A DNA stretch of 64,000 nucleotides from Stomoxys calcitrans (GCF_963082655.1 NC_081552.1:121012907-121076906); one strand, 5' to 3'; numbered from the stretch's first letter, positions 33,975 to 46,762 are shown. The notes: generated by a model not told the origin, from the sequence alone. Made by a program: numbers and translations.

Positions 33975-35146
33975 CAAGCGTGCTATGTTCGGCCGGGCCG
34001 AATCTTATATACCCTCCACCATGGGTCGCAATTGTCGAGTTCTTTTTCCGGCATTTCTTTTTAGGCAAAAAAGGATATAAGAAAAGATTTTCTCTGCTAT
34101 TAGAGCGATATCAAGATATGGTCCGGTTTGGACCACAATTAAATTAATTGTTGGAGACCTGTGTAAAATGTCAGCCAATTCGAGTAAGAATTGCGCCCTT
34201 TGGGGGTTTAAGAAGTAAAATAGAGAGATAGATTTATATGGGAGCTGTTTCGCGCTATAGACCGATTCAGATCATAATGAACACGTATGTTGATGGCCAT
34301 GAGAGGATCCGTCGTACAAAATTTCAGGCAAATCGGATAATAATTGCGCCCTCTAAGGCTCAAGAAATCAAGATCCCAGATCGGTTTATATGGCAGCTAT
34401 ATCAGGTTATTAACCGATTTTACACAGTTGTTGAAAGTAAGAATAAAATAAGTCATGCAAAATTTCAGCCAAATCGGATAGGAATAGCGCCCTCTAGAAG
34501 CTCAAGAAGTCAAGTCCCCAGATCTGTTTATATGACAGCTATATCAGGTTATGAACCGATTTGAGCCATACCTGGCACAGTTGTTGGATATAGTAACAAA
34601 ACACGTCGTGCAAAAATTCATTAAAATCGGATAAGAATTGCGCACTCTAGAGGCTCAAGAAGGTAAGACCCAAGATCGGTTTATATGGCAGATATATCAG
34701 GTCATGGACCGATTTCAACCATACTTGGCACAGTTGTTGAATATCATAACCAAACACGTCGTGCCAAATTTCATTCCAATCGGATGAGAATTGCGCACTC
34801 TATAGGCTCAAGAAGTCAAGACCCAAGATCGGTTTATATGGCAGCTATATCAGGTTATCTTCCGATTTGAACCATACTAGTCACAGTTGTTGGATATCAT
34901 AACAAAACATATCATGCAAAATTTCAATCCAATCTGATAAGAATTGCTCACTCTAGAGGCTCAAGAAGTCAAGACCCAAGATCGGTTTGTATGGTAGCTA
35001 TATCAAAACGTGGACCGATATGGCCCATTTACAATACCAACTGACCTACACTAATGAGAAATATTTTTGCAAAATTTCAAGCGGCTAGCTTTACTCCTTC
35101 GGAAGTTAGCGTGCTTTCGACAGACAGACGGACGGACGGACACGGC
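33975..35146 (-). mobile_element. DINE-1-like subfamily I, inverted, 5' truncated
   Basis: It opens CAAGCGTGC (the 'taaaa' of the usual end is missing), then the hairpin TTCGGCCGGGCCGAA and TATATACCCTCCACCATGG. It runs through about six units to the 'gacagacagacggacgg' leader, where it is cut and subfamily II sequence begins. Confidence 0.75.
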
Positions 35147-35755
35147 TACGACGGTTTTGGGTTTTGGGTCCAAAAAAGGCGCATTTGTTGTCCGATGTCG
35201 CTGAAATTTGAGACTGTGAGTTGTGTTAGGCTCTTCGGCGTCCTCCTTCAATTTGGCCCAGATCGTTCCAGATTTGAATATAGCTGCCATATAGATTGAT
35301 TTCTGTATTTAAAGTTTTGGGCCCATAAACGGAGCATAATTTGGGACAGAAAAATGTCGAAGGGCTCTTCGACATTTGGCCCAAATCGGTTCAGATTTGG
35401 ATATATCTGCCATGTAGACCGCTTTCTCAATTTAAAGTCTTGGCCCCATAAAAGCCGCATTTATAATCCGATTTCACTGAAATTTATTTGGATTTTCGAC
35501 ATCCGTGTCGTATATAGTTCAGTTCTTTTTATTTTTAGATATAGCTACTAAAAAGACCAGTATTTTGTTATGTGCAATTGAATGACCTGTACTTATTAGT
35601 ATTTGGTCCAAATCGGCACATATTTCGATATAACTGCTGTGGGACATAAGGTATGCAATTTTCGCCGAATTTAGATGAAAGGTGGTTTACATATATTCCC
35701 GAGGTGGTGGGTATCCAAAGTTCGGCCCGGCCGAACTTAACGCTTTTTACTTGTT
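35147..35755 (+). mobile_element. DINE-1-like subfamily II, 5' truncated
   Basis: Subfamily II units from 'ggttttgggttttgggtcc' lead to GAGGTGGTGGGTATCC, the palindromic hairpin and CGCTTTTTACTTGTT. Confidence 0.75.
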
Positions 35756-37426
35756 TTTAAATCATATTAAATTGCCATATTAAACGATTTTCTGTGGTAA
35801 AAAACTAATTTGCCAGCCTATATATTTGGAGCGGTGGCGATAGTTATTACCATGTAAAACTCTTGCACAAAATAGTGTAGCCCAGCAACACATCGTTTGT
35901 CGTATCGGTGAGCTAAAAATGGTTGCAACCTTATCGTTAAGGTTTGCAACTCCTGCTTTCACGCTGTTATAGTTTCGGGGCTATGGCGGCCTACGCATTG
36001 AATAAATCACACAGTGTCCCGTAAGGTCATTATAATTGATCATCGTTTTGGGGTGAGGTGGTCCGCTAGATATTTGAGCAGAATAATGATATCTGATTCA
36101 CAGTACACAACCTTATTCCTTTAATTTAACCTCATATTGTCATAATTGGTGTATTTAATTTAACCTCATATTGTCATAATTGGTGTATACAGCTGTTTGA
36201 AAGAGGGCGTCTAAATGAGGGTTGTGCGCCACACTGCCACTTGAGCAAAAATTTGAATGACGCACTCAACTCAAAAAATCGATCACTTGATTCCCCATTG
36301 TTTTAATAGGCCAAATAAACTATTGGAGGCGATTTTAGGAGGTAAAACACCACCTAGGTTCTTGGATGTCATATTCGTAATCTGCTCTCAAATACCTATC
36401 ATTTGAGTTTCTCAAGCCATGGTTGAGTAGTATTCCCATTTAGGGAGCTTATCGGGGATGGGGCGACTATCAATTACTTGGACCTCGTTTTTTATGATAT
36501 ATTCGTAGGCTACTCCCGAATACCTTTCACTTGAGTCCTATATTGATATATACGTCCAATATGTCTATTTGGAGCAGTTTTCGGGCTTGGGCTACACCTT
36601 GGATACTTGAACCCAAGTTTCTATACCACATACGTTTTCTACTCTCCAATATCTTTCATTTGATACCCATATTGTCCCTATCGGCCAACTTTTGGATGGC
36701 GTTTCAACAAATTGCATATCCTATACCTCCTTCCTGACCATAGTCGTAATCTAGTCCGCGAATACCTTTGATTTGAGCCCCATATTGTCATTATCGTCCA
36801 ATAAACCAATTTGGGGGGTTTGGGGGTAGGGGCGGCCCCCCAATTACTTGGACTCAATCGTACTCTACTCTTGAATACCTTTCATTTAAGTCCCATATTG
36901 TCCCAATCTGTCCACTTTTATTTAAGGCTGGTACTTTTAGGGTAAGGGGGAGGGTCCGCCCCAAATGCGATATCATAAACTTATGTAGCCTATTGCTCCT
37001 TCCGGACCATATTCGTTATCTACTCCCGAATACCTTTCATTCGATTCCCATTTTGTCATTATCGTCCAATAAACCTATTTTGGGTTGATTTTGGGGTCGG
37101 GGCGGCCCCCCAATTACTTGGACCCAATTTTTAATATGAAATTTGTACTCTACTCTTGGATACCTTTAATTTAAGTCCCATATTGTCCCAATCGGTCCAT
37201 TTTTATTTTTGGCTGGTACTTTTTAGGTAATGGGGAGGGTCCGCCCCCAATTCGATATCAAAAAATTATATAGCCTATTGCTCCTTCCGGACTCCACATA
37301 ATCTGTGAAAATTTCAAAGAACTCGGTTTAGACGTTTTTGAGTCTATACGGAACAAACAAATTAACAAACCCACAAAAAAACAAACAAACAAACAAAAAA
37401 AATTAATTCATTTTTATAAATATAGA
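35756..37426 (+). repeat. Y repeat, long copy
   Basis: The first ~275 bases are unlike X ('ttgccatattaaacgattttctg', 'gttgcaaccttatcgttaaggtttgc') and match 60740-61018 in reverse. X-like units follow with 'tagcctattgctccttccgg', ending with 'tcggtttagacgtttttgagtc' and an AAAC tail. A perfect 34-bp tandem repeat lies at 36120-36187. Confidence 0.75.
36120..36187. repeat. 34-bp perfect tandem duplication
   Basis: Two adjacent copies of a unit starting TTTAATTTAACCTCATATTG, inside the Y repeat. Confidence 0.95.
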
Positions 37427-38648
37427 CTAGCTGACCCGGGCCTGCTCCGATGCGCCTTCTTTTACTTTATATGAAACAAAAGTTTCCTTGGAATATTTAT
37501 TTTCGACAATTAAAGAGCTTTTAGTGAAAAACCATGCTACGAATATAGTATATCGCTTGACTAATTGTTCAACAATAGAAGTGCCTTTGTCCGAATCCCA
37601 TGTGATCTTTATTGGTCAACGAATTTAGATTTGAATATAAGGTGTACTCCATTCTTAAAATACTTCATTTCAGCCCGATATTCTCATGATGTCTGATTTA
37701 GTGGTGTCTTCGGGAGAGAGGTGGTCCCCCAGATACTTGGCCCTGAAAAAATATCACCATCGTGCTCTTCTCTTAAATACTATTTATTTAAACCCCATAT
37801 TGCCATTGGCTTAAGAGGAGTTTACAGGATGAGGCGTTCCCAAACACATGGCCCCAAAATAGGTTACCAAATTCATTTTCTAATCTCAAATACCTTTCAT
37901 TTGAGCCACATATTGGCATGGTCGAAAAATTTGTTTCCTTTGAGGGTGTTTTGGGATAGGGGTGATGCCCTTAATACATGGTCCTACATTTGGATATAAA
38001 ATTCGTATTCTACTCCCAAATACCTTTAATTTGAGCCCCATATTTCCATAGTGGTCAAACATGACCTGCTTGGGGGGTGTTTTGGGGGATGGGCGGCCAC
38101 TCAGTGAGTTGGCCTTTAAAAAATATATCGGATTCGTGTTCCACTTTAAAAACCCTCATTTTTGAGGCTCATATTGCAAAAGTCAGCAAATACTTCCTAT
38201 GTGGGTGGTGTTATGGGGGTGGTGTGGCCCCATAAACACTTTTCCCAAATATTGATATCAGATTCGTGCTTTACTCCCAAAGCCCTTTTCATTAGAGCCC
38301 CATATGGCTATTGTCGTAAATTTGTCCCCTATGGGGAATGTTTTTGGGGACAGGCTACCCCCCAAACTCTTGGTACCATATTTGGATATCAGATTCTAAT
38401 TCTACACTCAAATACCTTTTATTTAAGACCCATATTCCCATGGTCAGTAAATAAGTCATGATTGGGGGTGTTTTGGGGAAGGGATGGACCCCCAGAAACG
38501 TGGTCCCACATTTGGATAGCAGATTTGTATTCTACTCGCAAATACCTTTCATTTGAGTCCCATGTTGATGTGATTGGTCTAAATATATATTAGGTAGGTT
38601 TTAGGGTGGGGCAGCCCCCCTAGGTACCCCATCCGAAATTTGGATGGC
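37427..38648 (+). repeat. X repeat, 3' truncated by DINE
   Basis: It starts CTAGCTGACCCGGGCCTGC right after a Y tail and runs through several units to 'atccgaaatttggatgg', then jumps into a DINE unit. Confidence 0.8.
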
Positions 38649-39545
38649 AAGTATGGTTTAAATCGGTCCAAAACCTGATTTAGCTACCATATAAACCGAT
38701 CTTGGGTCTTGCATTCTTGAGCCTCTAGAGGGCGCAATTCTTATCCGATTTGAATGAAATTTTGCACGACGTGTTTTGTTATGATATCCAACAACTGTGC
38801 CAAGTATGGTACTAATCGATCCATGACCTGATATAGCTGTCATATAAACCGATATTGGGTCTTGACTTCTTGAACCTCTAGAGGGCGCAATTCTTACCCG
38901 ATTTGAATAAATTTTTGCACGAAGTATTTTATTATTATTATGATATCCAACAACTGTGCCAGGTATGGTTCAAATCGGTTCATATCTTGATATAGCTGTC
39001 ATGTAAACAGATCTGGGGACTTGACTTCTTGAGCTTCTAGAGGGCGCAATTTTATTTTATTCTTACTTTCAACAACTGTGTCAAATAAGGTTCAAATCGG
39101 TTAATAACCTGATATAGCTGCCATATAAACCGATCTGGGATCTTGATTTCTTGAGCCTCTAGATGTCGCAATTATTATCCGATTTGCCTGAAATTTTGTA
39201 CGACGGATCTTCTCATGACCATTAATATACGTGTTTATTATGGTCTGAATCGGTCTATAGCCTGATACAGCTCCTATATAAATTGATCTCTCTATTTTCT
39301 TGAGCCCCCAAAGGGTGAAATTCTTATTCGAATTGGCTGACATTTTACACAGTTTATCCAACATGTAATGTAATTGTGGTCCAAACCGGACCATATCTTG
39401 ATATCGCTCTAATAGCAGAGCAAATCTTTTCTTATATCCTTTTTTGCCTAAGAAGAGATGTCGGGAAAAGAACTCGACAAATGCGATCCATGGTGGAGGG
39501 TATATAAGATTCGGCCCGGTCGAACTTAGCACGCTTTTACTTGTT
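38649..39545 (+). mobile_element. DINE-1-like subfamily I, 5' truncated
   Basis: It begins mid-unit at 'caagtatggtttaaatcgg', with five to six units, ATGGTGGAGGGTATA, a mutated hairpin (TTCGGCCCGGTCGAA) and CGCTTTTACTTGTT. One minus-strand frame stays open for 181 codons through the units, which I take as an effect of unit length (see findings). Confidence 0.78.
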
Positions 39546-39869
39546 ACTTTATATGGAACAAAAGTTTCCTTGGAATATTTATTTTCGACAATTAAAGAGC
39601 TTTTAGTGAAATACCATGCTACGAAAATAGTATATCGCTTGATCAATAGTTTAACAAAATAAATGTTTTTATCTGAATCCCATATGATCTCTATTGGTCT
39701 ACGAATTTTAATTTGGATGTAAGATGTATTCCATTCTTAAAATACTTCATTTCAGCCCCATATTCTCATGATGTCTGATTTAGAGGTGTTTTGGGGAGTG
39801 AGGTGTTCCCCCAGATACTTGGCCCTGAAAAAATATGTGCATCGTGCTCTTCTCTCAAATATCATTTAT
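39546..39869 (+). repeat. X repeat, left part split by DINE
   Basis: From 'actttatatggaacaaaag' to 'tctcaaatatcatttat'. The same repeat resumes at 41157. Confidence 0.8.
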
Positions 39870-41156
39870 TATACCCTCCACCATTAAATGGGGGGTATAC
39901 TAATTTCGTCATTCTGCTTGTAACTATTCGAAATATTCGTCTGAGACCCAATAAAGTATATATATTCTTGATCGTCGCGACATTTTATATCGATCTAGCC
40001 ATGTTCGTCCGTCTGTCCGTCCGTCTGTCTGTCGAAAGCACGCTAACTTCCGAAGGGGTAAAGCTAGCCGCTTGAACTTTTGCACAAATTTTTCTTATTA
40101 GTGTAGGTCGGTTGGTATTGTAAATGGGCGGTATCGGCCCATGTTTTGATATAGCTGCCATATAAACCGATCTTGACTTCTTGAGCCTCTAGAGTGCGCA
40201 ATTCTCATCTGATTCAAATGCAATGTTGCACGACGTGTTTTGTTATGATATCCAATAAATGTGCCAAGTATGGTTCAAATCGGTCCGTAACCTGATATAG
40301 CTGCCATATAAACCGATCTTGGGTCTTGACTTCTTGAGCCTCTAGAGTGCGCAATTCTTATCCGATTGGAATGAAATTTTTCACGACGTGTTTTGTCATG
40401 ATATGCAATAAATGTGCCTAGTGTGGTTCAAATCGGCCCATAATCTGATATAGCTGCCATATCAACCGATCTTGGGTCTTGACTTCTTGAGCCTCAAGAG
40501 TGCGCAATTCTTATCCGATTGGAATGAAATTTGGCACGACGTGTTTGGTTATGATATGCATCAAATGTGCCAAGTGTGGTTCAAATCGGCCCATAACCTG
40601 ATATAGCTGCCATATAAACCGATCTTGGGTCTTGAGTTCTTGAGCCTCTAGAGTGCGCAATTCTTATCCGATTGGAATGAAATTTTGCACGACGTGTTTG
40701 TTATGATATCCAACAAGTGTCCCAAGTATGGTTCAAATCGGTTAATAACCTGATATAGCTGCCATATAAACCGATTTGGGATCTTGATTTCTTGAGCCTC
40801 TAGAGGTCGCAATTCTTATCCGATTGGAATAAAATTATGTACTACGGATCCTCTTATGACCGTCAACATACGTGTTTATTATGATCTGAATCGGTCTATA
40901 GCCCGATACAGCTCCCATATAAATCGATCTCTCTATTTTACTTCTTGAGCCCCCAAAGGGCACAATTCTTATTCGAATTGGCTGATATTTTACACAGGTC
41001 TCCAACATGTAATAATATTATAATAGCAGAGCAAATCTTTTCTTATATCCTTTTTTGCCTAAGAAGAGATGCCGGGAGAAGAACTCGGCAAATGTGATCC
41101 ATGGTGGAGGGTATGTAAGATTCGGCCCGGCCGAACTTAGCACGCTTTTACTTGTT
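39870..41156 (+). mobile_element. DINE-1-like subfamily I, complete, inserted in an X repeat
   Basis: TATACCCTCCACCATTAAATGGGGGGTATAC start, leader, about six units, ATGGTGGAGGGTATG, TTCGGCCCGGCCGAA hairpin and CTTTTACTTGTT end. The X sequence on the two sides rejoins to 'catttat/ttaatcctcat', compared with 'catttatttaaaccccat' in the X copy at 746-765. Confidence 0.85.
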
Positions 41157-42424
41157 TAATCCTCATATTGCCATTGGCATAAGAGGAGTTTACAGGATGA
41201 GGCGTCCCCCAAACACATAGCCCCAAAATAGGTTATCAAATTCGTTTTCTAATCTGAAATACGTTTCATTTGAGCCCGATATTGCGATGGTCACCAAAAA
41301 ATTGCTGTTTGTGGGGTATTTTGGGAAAGGGGTGGACCACCAGAAAATTGTTCCCGAAAATGGGTATCAATTCTTGCTCTACCCCCCAATATTTTTTATT
41401 TAAGCTCCACATTGACATGCTCGAAAAATATGCCCAATTTAGGGGTGTTTTGGGGATTGGGGTGGTCCTTCAAACGCTAAGCCCCGAAAATATATCAGCA
41501 ACGTACTCTATTCTCATATATCTACATATCATTTACATTTATTTGAACCCCATATTGCCATTGCCCTCAAAATTAGATATCAAATTCGTTTTGTAATCTC
41601 ATTTAAACTCCTTATTGCAAAAGTCAGCAAATATGTCCGGTTTAGGGTATTGACCCCAAAAACTATGAATATTTAGGTCCATTCTCTTTAAGACGCAAAT
41701 TGTCTTGGTGAGCAAATACGTCCTATTTGGGGGTTGTTATGGTGATGGGACTTCCGGGGTGGCCCCATAGACACTTTCCCCGAATATTGATATCAAATTC
41801 GTGCTTTACTTCCAAAGACCTTTACTTGAGCCCCCTATTGCTATGGTAGTAAATTTGTCCCCTTTGGGGGATGTTTTGGTGAGAGGCGGCCCCCCAAATA
41901 CTTGGTCCCATAATTGGATATCAGATTCTAATTCTACACTCAAATACCTTTTATTTAAGCCCCATATTCCCATGGTCAGTAAATAAGTCCTGTTTTTGGG
42001 GGTGTTTTTTTTGGGGAAGGGGTGGACCCCCAGAAACGTGGTCCCACATTTGGATATCATATTCTACTCGCAAATACCTTTCATTTGAGTTCTTGATCGG
42101 TTTATGTCCGATTTATTGGTGTTTTGTGGCTTGGGGTGGTCCCTCTAGCACTTGGTCCGGCAATTGGATATCAGATACGTTTTCTTATCCTAAAAACCTT
42201 TCATTTGAGTCCCATATTGTCGTGATTGGTTTAAATATATGTTTGGTAGGTTTTAGGGTGGGGCAGACCCACTAGGTACCCCATCCGAAATTTGGATACC
42301 AAATTTCTATTTTTAGGGTACTATATGAGAGCACATAACATTTCGCTTAAATAGCACCACAAATCTCCGAGATCTGGCGTTTCTGAAAATCCGGGTAAGG
42401 GGGAGGGGAAAATTCGGGTAAGGG
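41157..42424 (+). repeat. X repeat, right part split by DINE
   Basis: It resumes with 'taatcctcatattgccattggc' and runs to 'gtaagggggattttg', without the usual AAAC tail. Bases 42425-42654 are unassigned AT-rich sequence. Confidence 0.8.
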
Positions 42425-42654
42425 GGATTTTGTTTTGTGTACAGCTGAATGTTATTTTTTATATGTGTAAGAAATTTCTAAAAACTTTATCAGCTTCGTT
42501 AAATAAAATTTATGCAAAAAGTCATAACAAAACATGCTGACTGTTGTATAAAGAGGTATATGTATTACAAGATGCTATTGAAAATGGCGTAAAATTGCAT
42601 TTACATATTTAAAGGATCATATATACTATATTTCATTCCTTCATTCAAATTAAA

Positions 42655-43828
42655 AACAAGTAAAAGCGTGCTAAGTTCGACCGGGCCGAATCTTATATAC
42701 CCTCCACCATGGATCGCATTTGTCGAGTTCTTTTCCCGACATCTCTTCTTAGGCAAAAAAGGATATAAGAAAAGATTTGCTCTGCTATTAGAGCGATATC
42801 AAGATATGGTCCGGTTTGGACCACAATTACATTACATGTTGGATAAACTGTGTAAAATGTCAGCCAATTCGAATAAGAATTTCACCCTTTGGGGGCTCAA
42901 GAAAATAGAGAGATCAATTTATATGGGAGCTGTATCGGGCTATAGACCGATTCAGATCATAATAAACACGTATGTTGATGGTCATGAGAGGATCCGTCGT
43001 ACAAAATTTCAGGCAAATCGGATAATAATTGCGACATCTAGAGGCTCAAGAAGTCAAGATCCCAGATCGGTTTATATGGCAGCTATATCAGGTTATGAAC
43101 CGATTTGAACCTTATTTGACACAATTGTTGAAAGTAAGAATAAAATAATTCATGAAAAATTTCTGCCAATTCGGATAGGAATTGCGCCCTCTAGAAGCTC
43201 AAGAAGGCAAGACCCAAGATCTGTTAATATGACAGCTATATCAGGTTATAAACCGATATGAACCACACTTGGCACAGTTGTTGGATATCATAACAAAACA
43301 CGTCGTGCAGAATTTCATTCCAATCGGATAAGAATTGCGCACTCTAGAGGCTCAAGAAGCCAAGCCCCAAGATCGGTTTATATGACAGCTATATCAGGTT
43401 AAGGACTGATTTGAACCATACTTGGCACAGTTGTTGGATATCATAACAAAACACGTCGTGCAAAATTTCATTCCAATCGGATAAGAATTGCGTGCTCTAG
43501 AGGGTCAAAAGTCAAGACCCAAGATCGGTTTATATGGCAGCTATATCAAAACATGGACCGATATGGCCCATTTAAAATACCAACCGACCTACACTAATAA
43601 GAAGTATTTGTGCAAAATTTCAAGCGGCTATCTTTACTCCATCAGAAGTTAGCGTGCTTTCGACGGACGGACGGACAGACGGACGGACATGGCTAGATCG
43701 ACATAAAATGTCGCGACGATCAAGAATATATATACTTTATGGGGTCTCAGACGAATATTTCGAGTAGTTACAAATAGAATGACGAAATTAGTATACCAGT
43801 ATACCCCCCATCTTATGGTGGAGGGTAT
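42655..43828 (-). mobile_element. DINE-1-like subfamily I, complete
   Basis: AACAAGTAAAAGCGTGC end, slightly mutated hairpin (TTCGACCGGGCCGAA), TATATACCCTCCACCATGG, about six units, the leader and ATGGTGGAGGGTATA. Another DINE abuts it directly at 43829. Confidence 0.82.
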
Positions 43829-44262
43829 AACAAGTAAAAGCGTGCTAACTTCGGCGGGGTCGAATATTGGGAACCCACCACCATGAAGGGCATACTTTTA
43901 TTCTTCATACCAAACTTCTGTCAAACCAGCACAAATTAAAGATTCTAGGAACCGAACAAGGATGAAGTAAAATCGGGATACCGGATAATATGTGAGCTAA
44001 GTAAAATCGGAATACCGGTTAATATGGGAGCTATATCATGTTCTTGACCGCTGACCTACATCAATATTAAATATCTGCGCGAAATTTCAAGCGGCTCGAT
44101 TTACGCGTTCCACCGCTATCTTGATTTCGACAGACGGACGGACATGGCTCATTGCCAAACGATGAAGAATATATTACTTTACGGGGTCTTAGATGAATAT
44201 TTCGCGGTTTTACAAACGGAATGACCAGATTAGTATACCCCCATCCTACTGTGGCGGGTATA
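43829..44262 (-). mobile_element. DINE-1-like subfamily III, short
   Basis: AACAAGTAAAAGCGTGC end, decayed hairpin (TTCGGCGGGGTCGAA), TTGGGAACCCACCACC, a little unit sequence, the leader and GTGGCGGGTATA. It is the most complete member of subfamily III here, at 434 bp. Confidence 0.75.
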
Positions 44263-45150
44263 AAAAAATCTATATTTAACTTGCTCTTATAACGTTGTGG
44301 ACTTCATACTGACATATCCTCCAAATTAATGGTAATTGACTAAAAAATTTTTTTCCACAGAAATTTGTTTTTGCTATTTCACAGATTACAATTAAGAAAG
44401 TAACTTTCCCTTCCAGGAGTATTTTTGAACGTGAATATAATTTTTTTTAGACTTGTTATAAGAATTTTTTTTTGGAAATTTCCATAAGTATATGAAATAA
44501 TTGCGATATCCTTCAAAATAGAGTGTGTTCCAGTAGTTCAATCCAATTCTTTATTGCCTTACTAAAAGTTCATATTGTCCTACATCTAGTATCGTAATTA
44601 TTAAGCGCTTAAGTTATAAACACATTTCGCTTAAATATTTAAAATTGGTTATTAAATTCTTAATTGGTTGTGTAATATATAAGAAGTGGAGGAGAAAATT
44701 TTCCAAAAACCTATGTGAACAATTTTTGGTATGATGAAACTTAAATAAATACTAAGACTAGATTCATATCTTAAGAGACCAGCTCTGAGATATGATTATG
44801 TTCAGAGTAGGAACATTTCGCTTTAAGGGACTAAGTTATACTGTTTAATCTAACTTCCACTAGGTCAGTATTAGTGATCTGGTGAAGTCTTTTGGTACAG
44901 TAGTATCTTGGCATATTGTTTATTAGCTTAAAGACTAAAGATTATGTATGATTTAAAGCCTTTTGAAATAACATTTGGATGAGGCACCCCAGGCGGGAGC
45001 TGTGTTAAATATAACAGCTTGAAAAATTAATTTAAATATTAACATTTTATTGACAATGTTTAATGCGGAAGGTATATTATTAAACGGTTACAGGCATCTT
45101 ATGCGTATATTACATTTGCTTACAATGTATGATACATGATCCTTATAAGT
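44263..45150. other. Unassigned AT-rich sequence
   Basis: About 890 bases with no convincing ORF, repeat family or RNA. It could be host intergenic DNA or an old decayed element. Confidence 0.4.
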
Positions 45151-45329
45151 AGGTGAGGTTAGGTTAGGTTGAAAAGAGGGTGCAGATGTTAATCCGCCCC
45201 ATGCCACTATGGACATACACCTAAGCCAGTAATCGGCTTGATTTGCGCTCTTCAAACTAAAAAGTAACCTCTAATAAGAAAATTTTAAGTTAGTAATTCC
45301 GTGCTACTTACAAAATATTTAATTGTTTT

Positions 45330-45524
45330 CTATACAACTCCGCTAAGCTGGTTCATGTCAGGTATTGTGTCTCCACCTAAGTGCCGGTATCTGTTAGCCA
45401 CGAAAGCCGGGCAATGACAAAGGAAATGCTCCAACGTCTCATCATCTTCCCCGCATGCCCTGCATATGCTATCACTTGCCGCACCGATTTTACATAAGTG
45501 AGCTCGTAGTCCTATGTGTCCCAT
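45330..45524 (-). pseudogene. LINE ORF2 C-terminal Cys/His region
   Basis: The frame reads GHIGLRAHLCKIGAASDSIC, RACGEDDETLEHFLCHCPAF, then ANRYRHLG. It carries the C-x2-C...H-x4-C signature found after RNase H in many insect LINEs. It is open here, but the frame upstream is broken. It is part of the LINE at 45151-46767. Confidence 0.75.
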
Positions 45525-46120
45525 TATGATAGCAATAGCTATACTGACCTCCTTCTAGCTTCCTATCAGTAATAGACTCGTCTTCTCACGATCTGGATCC
45601 CTTTTAGGATTTTCGCCGTCCTACCGACCGTTTCGTTGTTCCATAATGTTGCATGCGCATTCGTCGCCCACTCCCTTAACTCGGATTGCGTCAACACGAA
45701 AGACTACGGGCTAACCAAGTTTATTGACGGCAGTCCTCTGGCCTTCACCGCCAAATCGTCTGCCTTTCACTTCCCCTTACTCCGTTATGGCCCGGCAACC
45801 AAACGATGCGGATTTTGCCATCCTCAGAGATGGCCTTAATCTCCTTTCATTGCAAGACTGTTCGTGACCTTACCGTCCTGGTTGTTATTGCCCTTATGGC
45901 AATTTTTCTGTCAGTAAAGATATTCACACTCGATGTCCTCGCTTAGCACCACATCACTTCACGCATTCCGTGATCACCCGGATCTCCGCCTGCAGGACCG
46001 TATTATGGTAAGCCAGTCTAAAACAGATCTCAGTCCCTGGGTTCTCAATGTAAACCCCCAGGTCCACTCTGTTCTCTAGCTTTGATCCATCCGTGTAACA
46101 TGATCTACCAGATGGCAATA

Positions 46121-46762
46121 CTAGGGTTCCGTCAATCTAAGACTGTGCCGATGGCAGCAGTGCCTCACACTCGACTTCAAGGTTAATTTCTGATATTCGA
46201 TCGGAAACCTCTTCCTTTCCTTCCTAATCCATATCCATACTCCCATCGCCTCAATCCATACTCCCATCGCCTTAAGCCTCGTAGCCGCAGTGGCTGCCTC
46301 ACACTTAATTTGTATGTCAACGGGTCGGATATCTAGAATAGTCTCCAGTGTCCTAGTGGGCGTGGTCCTCATCGCTCCGCCTATGCCAAGACAACATGTT
46401 CTCTGAACCTGTTCTATGGTACTTTTGTTAAACTTTTTCTCCATAGTAGTGCCCCAAACTACTGAGGTGTAAGTAAGTATTGGTATAATCCCGCTCCTGT
46501 AGAGCTGGGCTATTCTCGGATTCAGGCCCCATTTCGAGCCTACGACCCGTCTACATAGTGCCCAACATCTGTGACCCTTCTCAGTACGCTCTTGAATGTG
46601 ACCTAAGTATTCGACCTTGTCAGATATCGAAATCGTCTCATTGAGGAAATGTGGTGCGTTTAATTGGCCCACCCTCGTCTTCCTCGTGAACGGGCATGTT
46701 TCAGTCTTCTCTGGGTTAAAATTGAGACCTCTGGGTCTAGCCCAGTCATATACCATATGCAA
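46121..46762 (-). pseudogene. LINE reverse transcriptase C-terminal part
   Basis: It contains YDWARPRGLNFNPEKTE, ISDKVEYLG, WGLNPRIAQLYRSGIIPIL, TYTSVVWG, QVQRTCCLGIGGAMRTTPTR and LETILDIRPVDIQIKCEAA, which are the RT palm end and thumb. The upstream fingers and YADD are absent because of 5' truncation. A 21-bp tandem duplication near 46229-46270 doubles the peptide AMGVWIE. A segment present in the sister copy (LDKKLNWKC, at about 53000) is deleted here. Confidence 0.8.

Noticed and set aside
39101..39646. 181-codon minus-strand ORF
   Set aside because: It runs through DINE units and their hairpin end; the peptide simply repeats with the 153-bp unit.
45151..45170. AGGTT repeats resembling the insect telomere repeat
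   Set aside because: Only three short copies, located exactly at the 3' end of a LINE; this is the element's tail. Flies also lack that telomere repeat.
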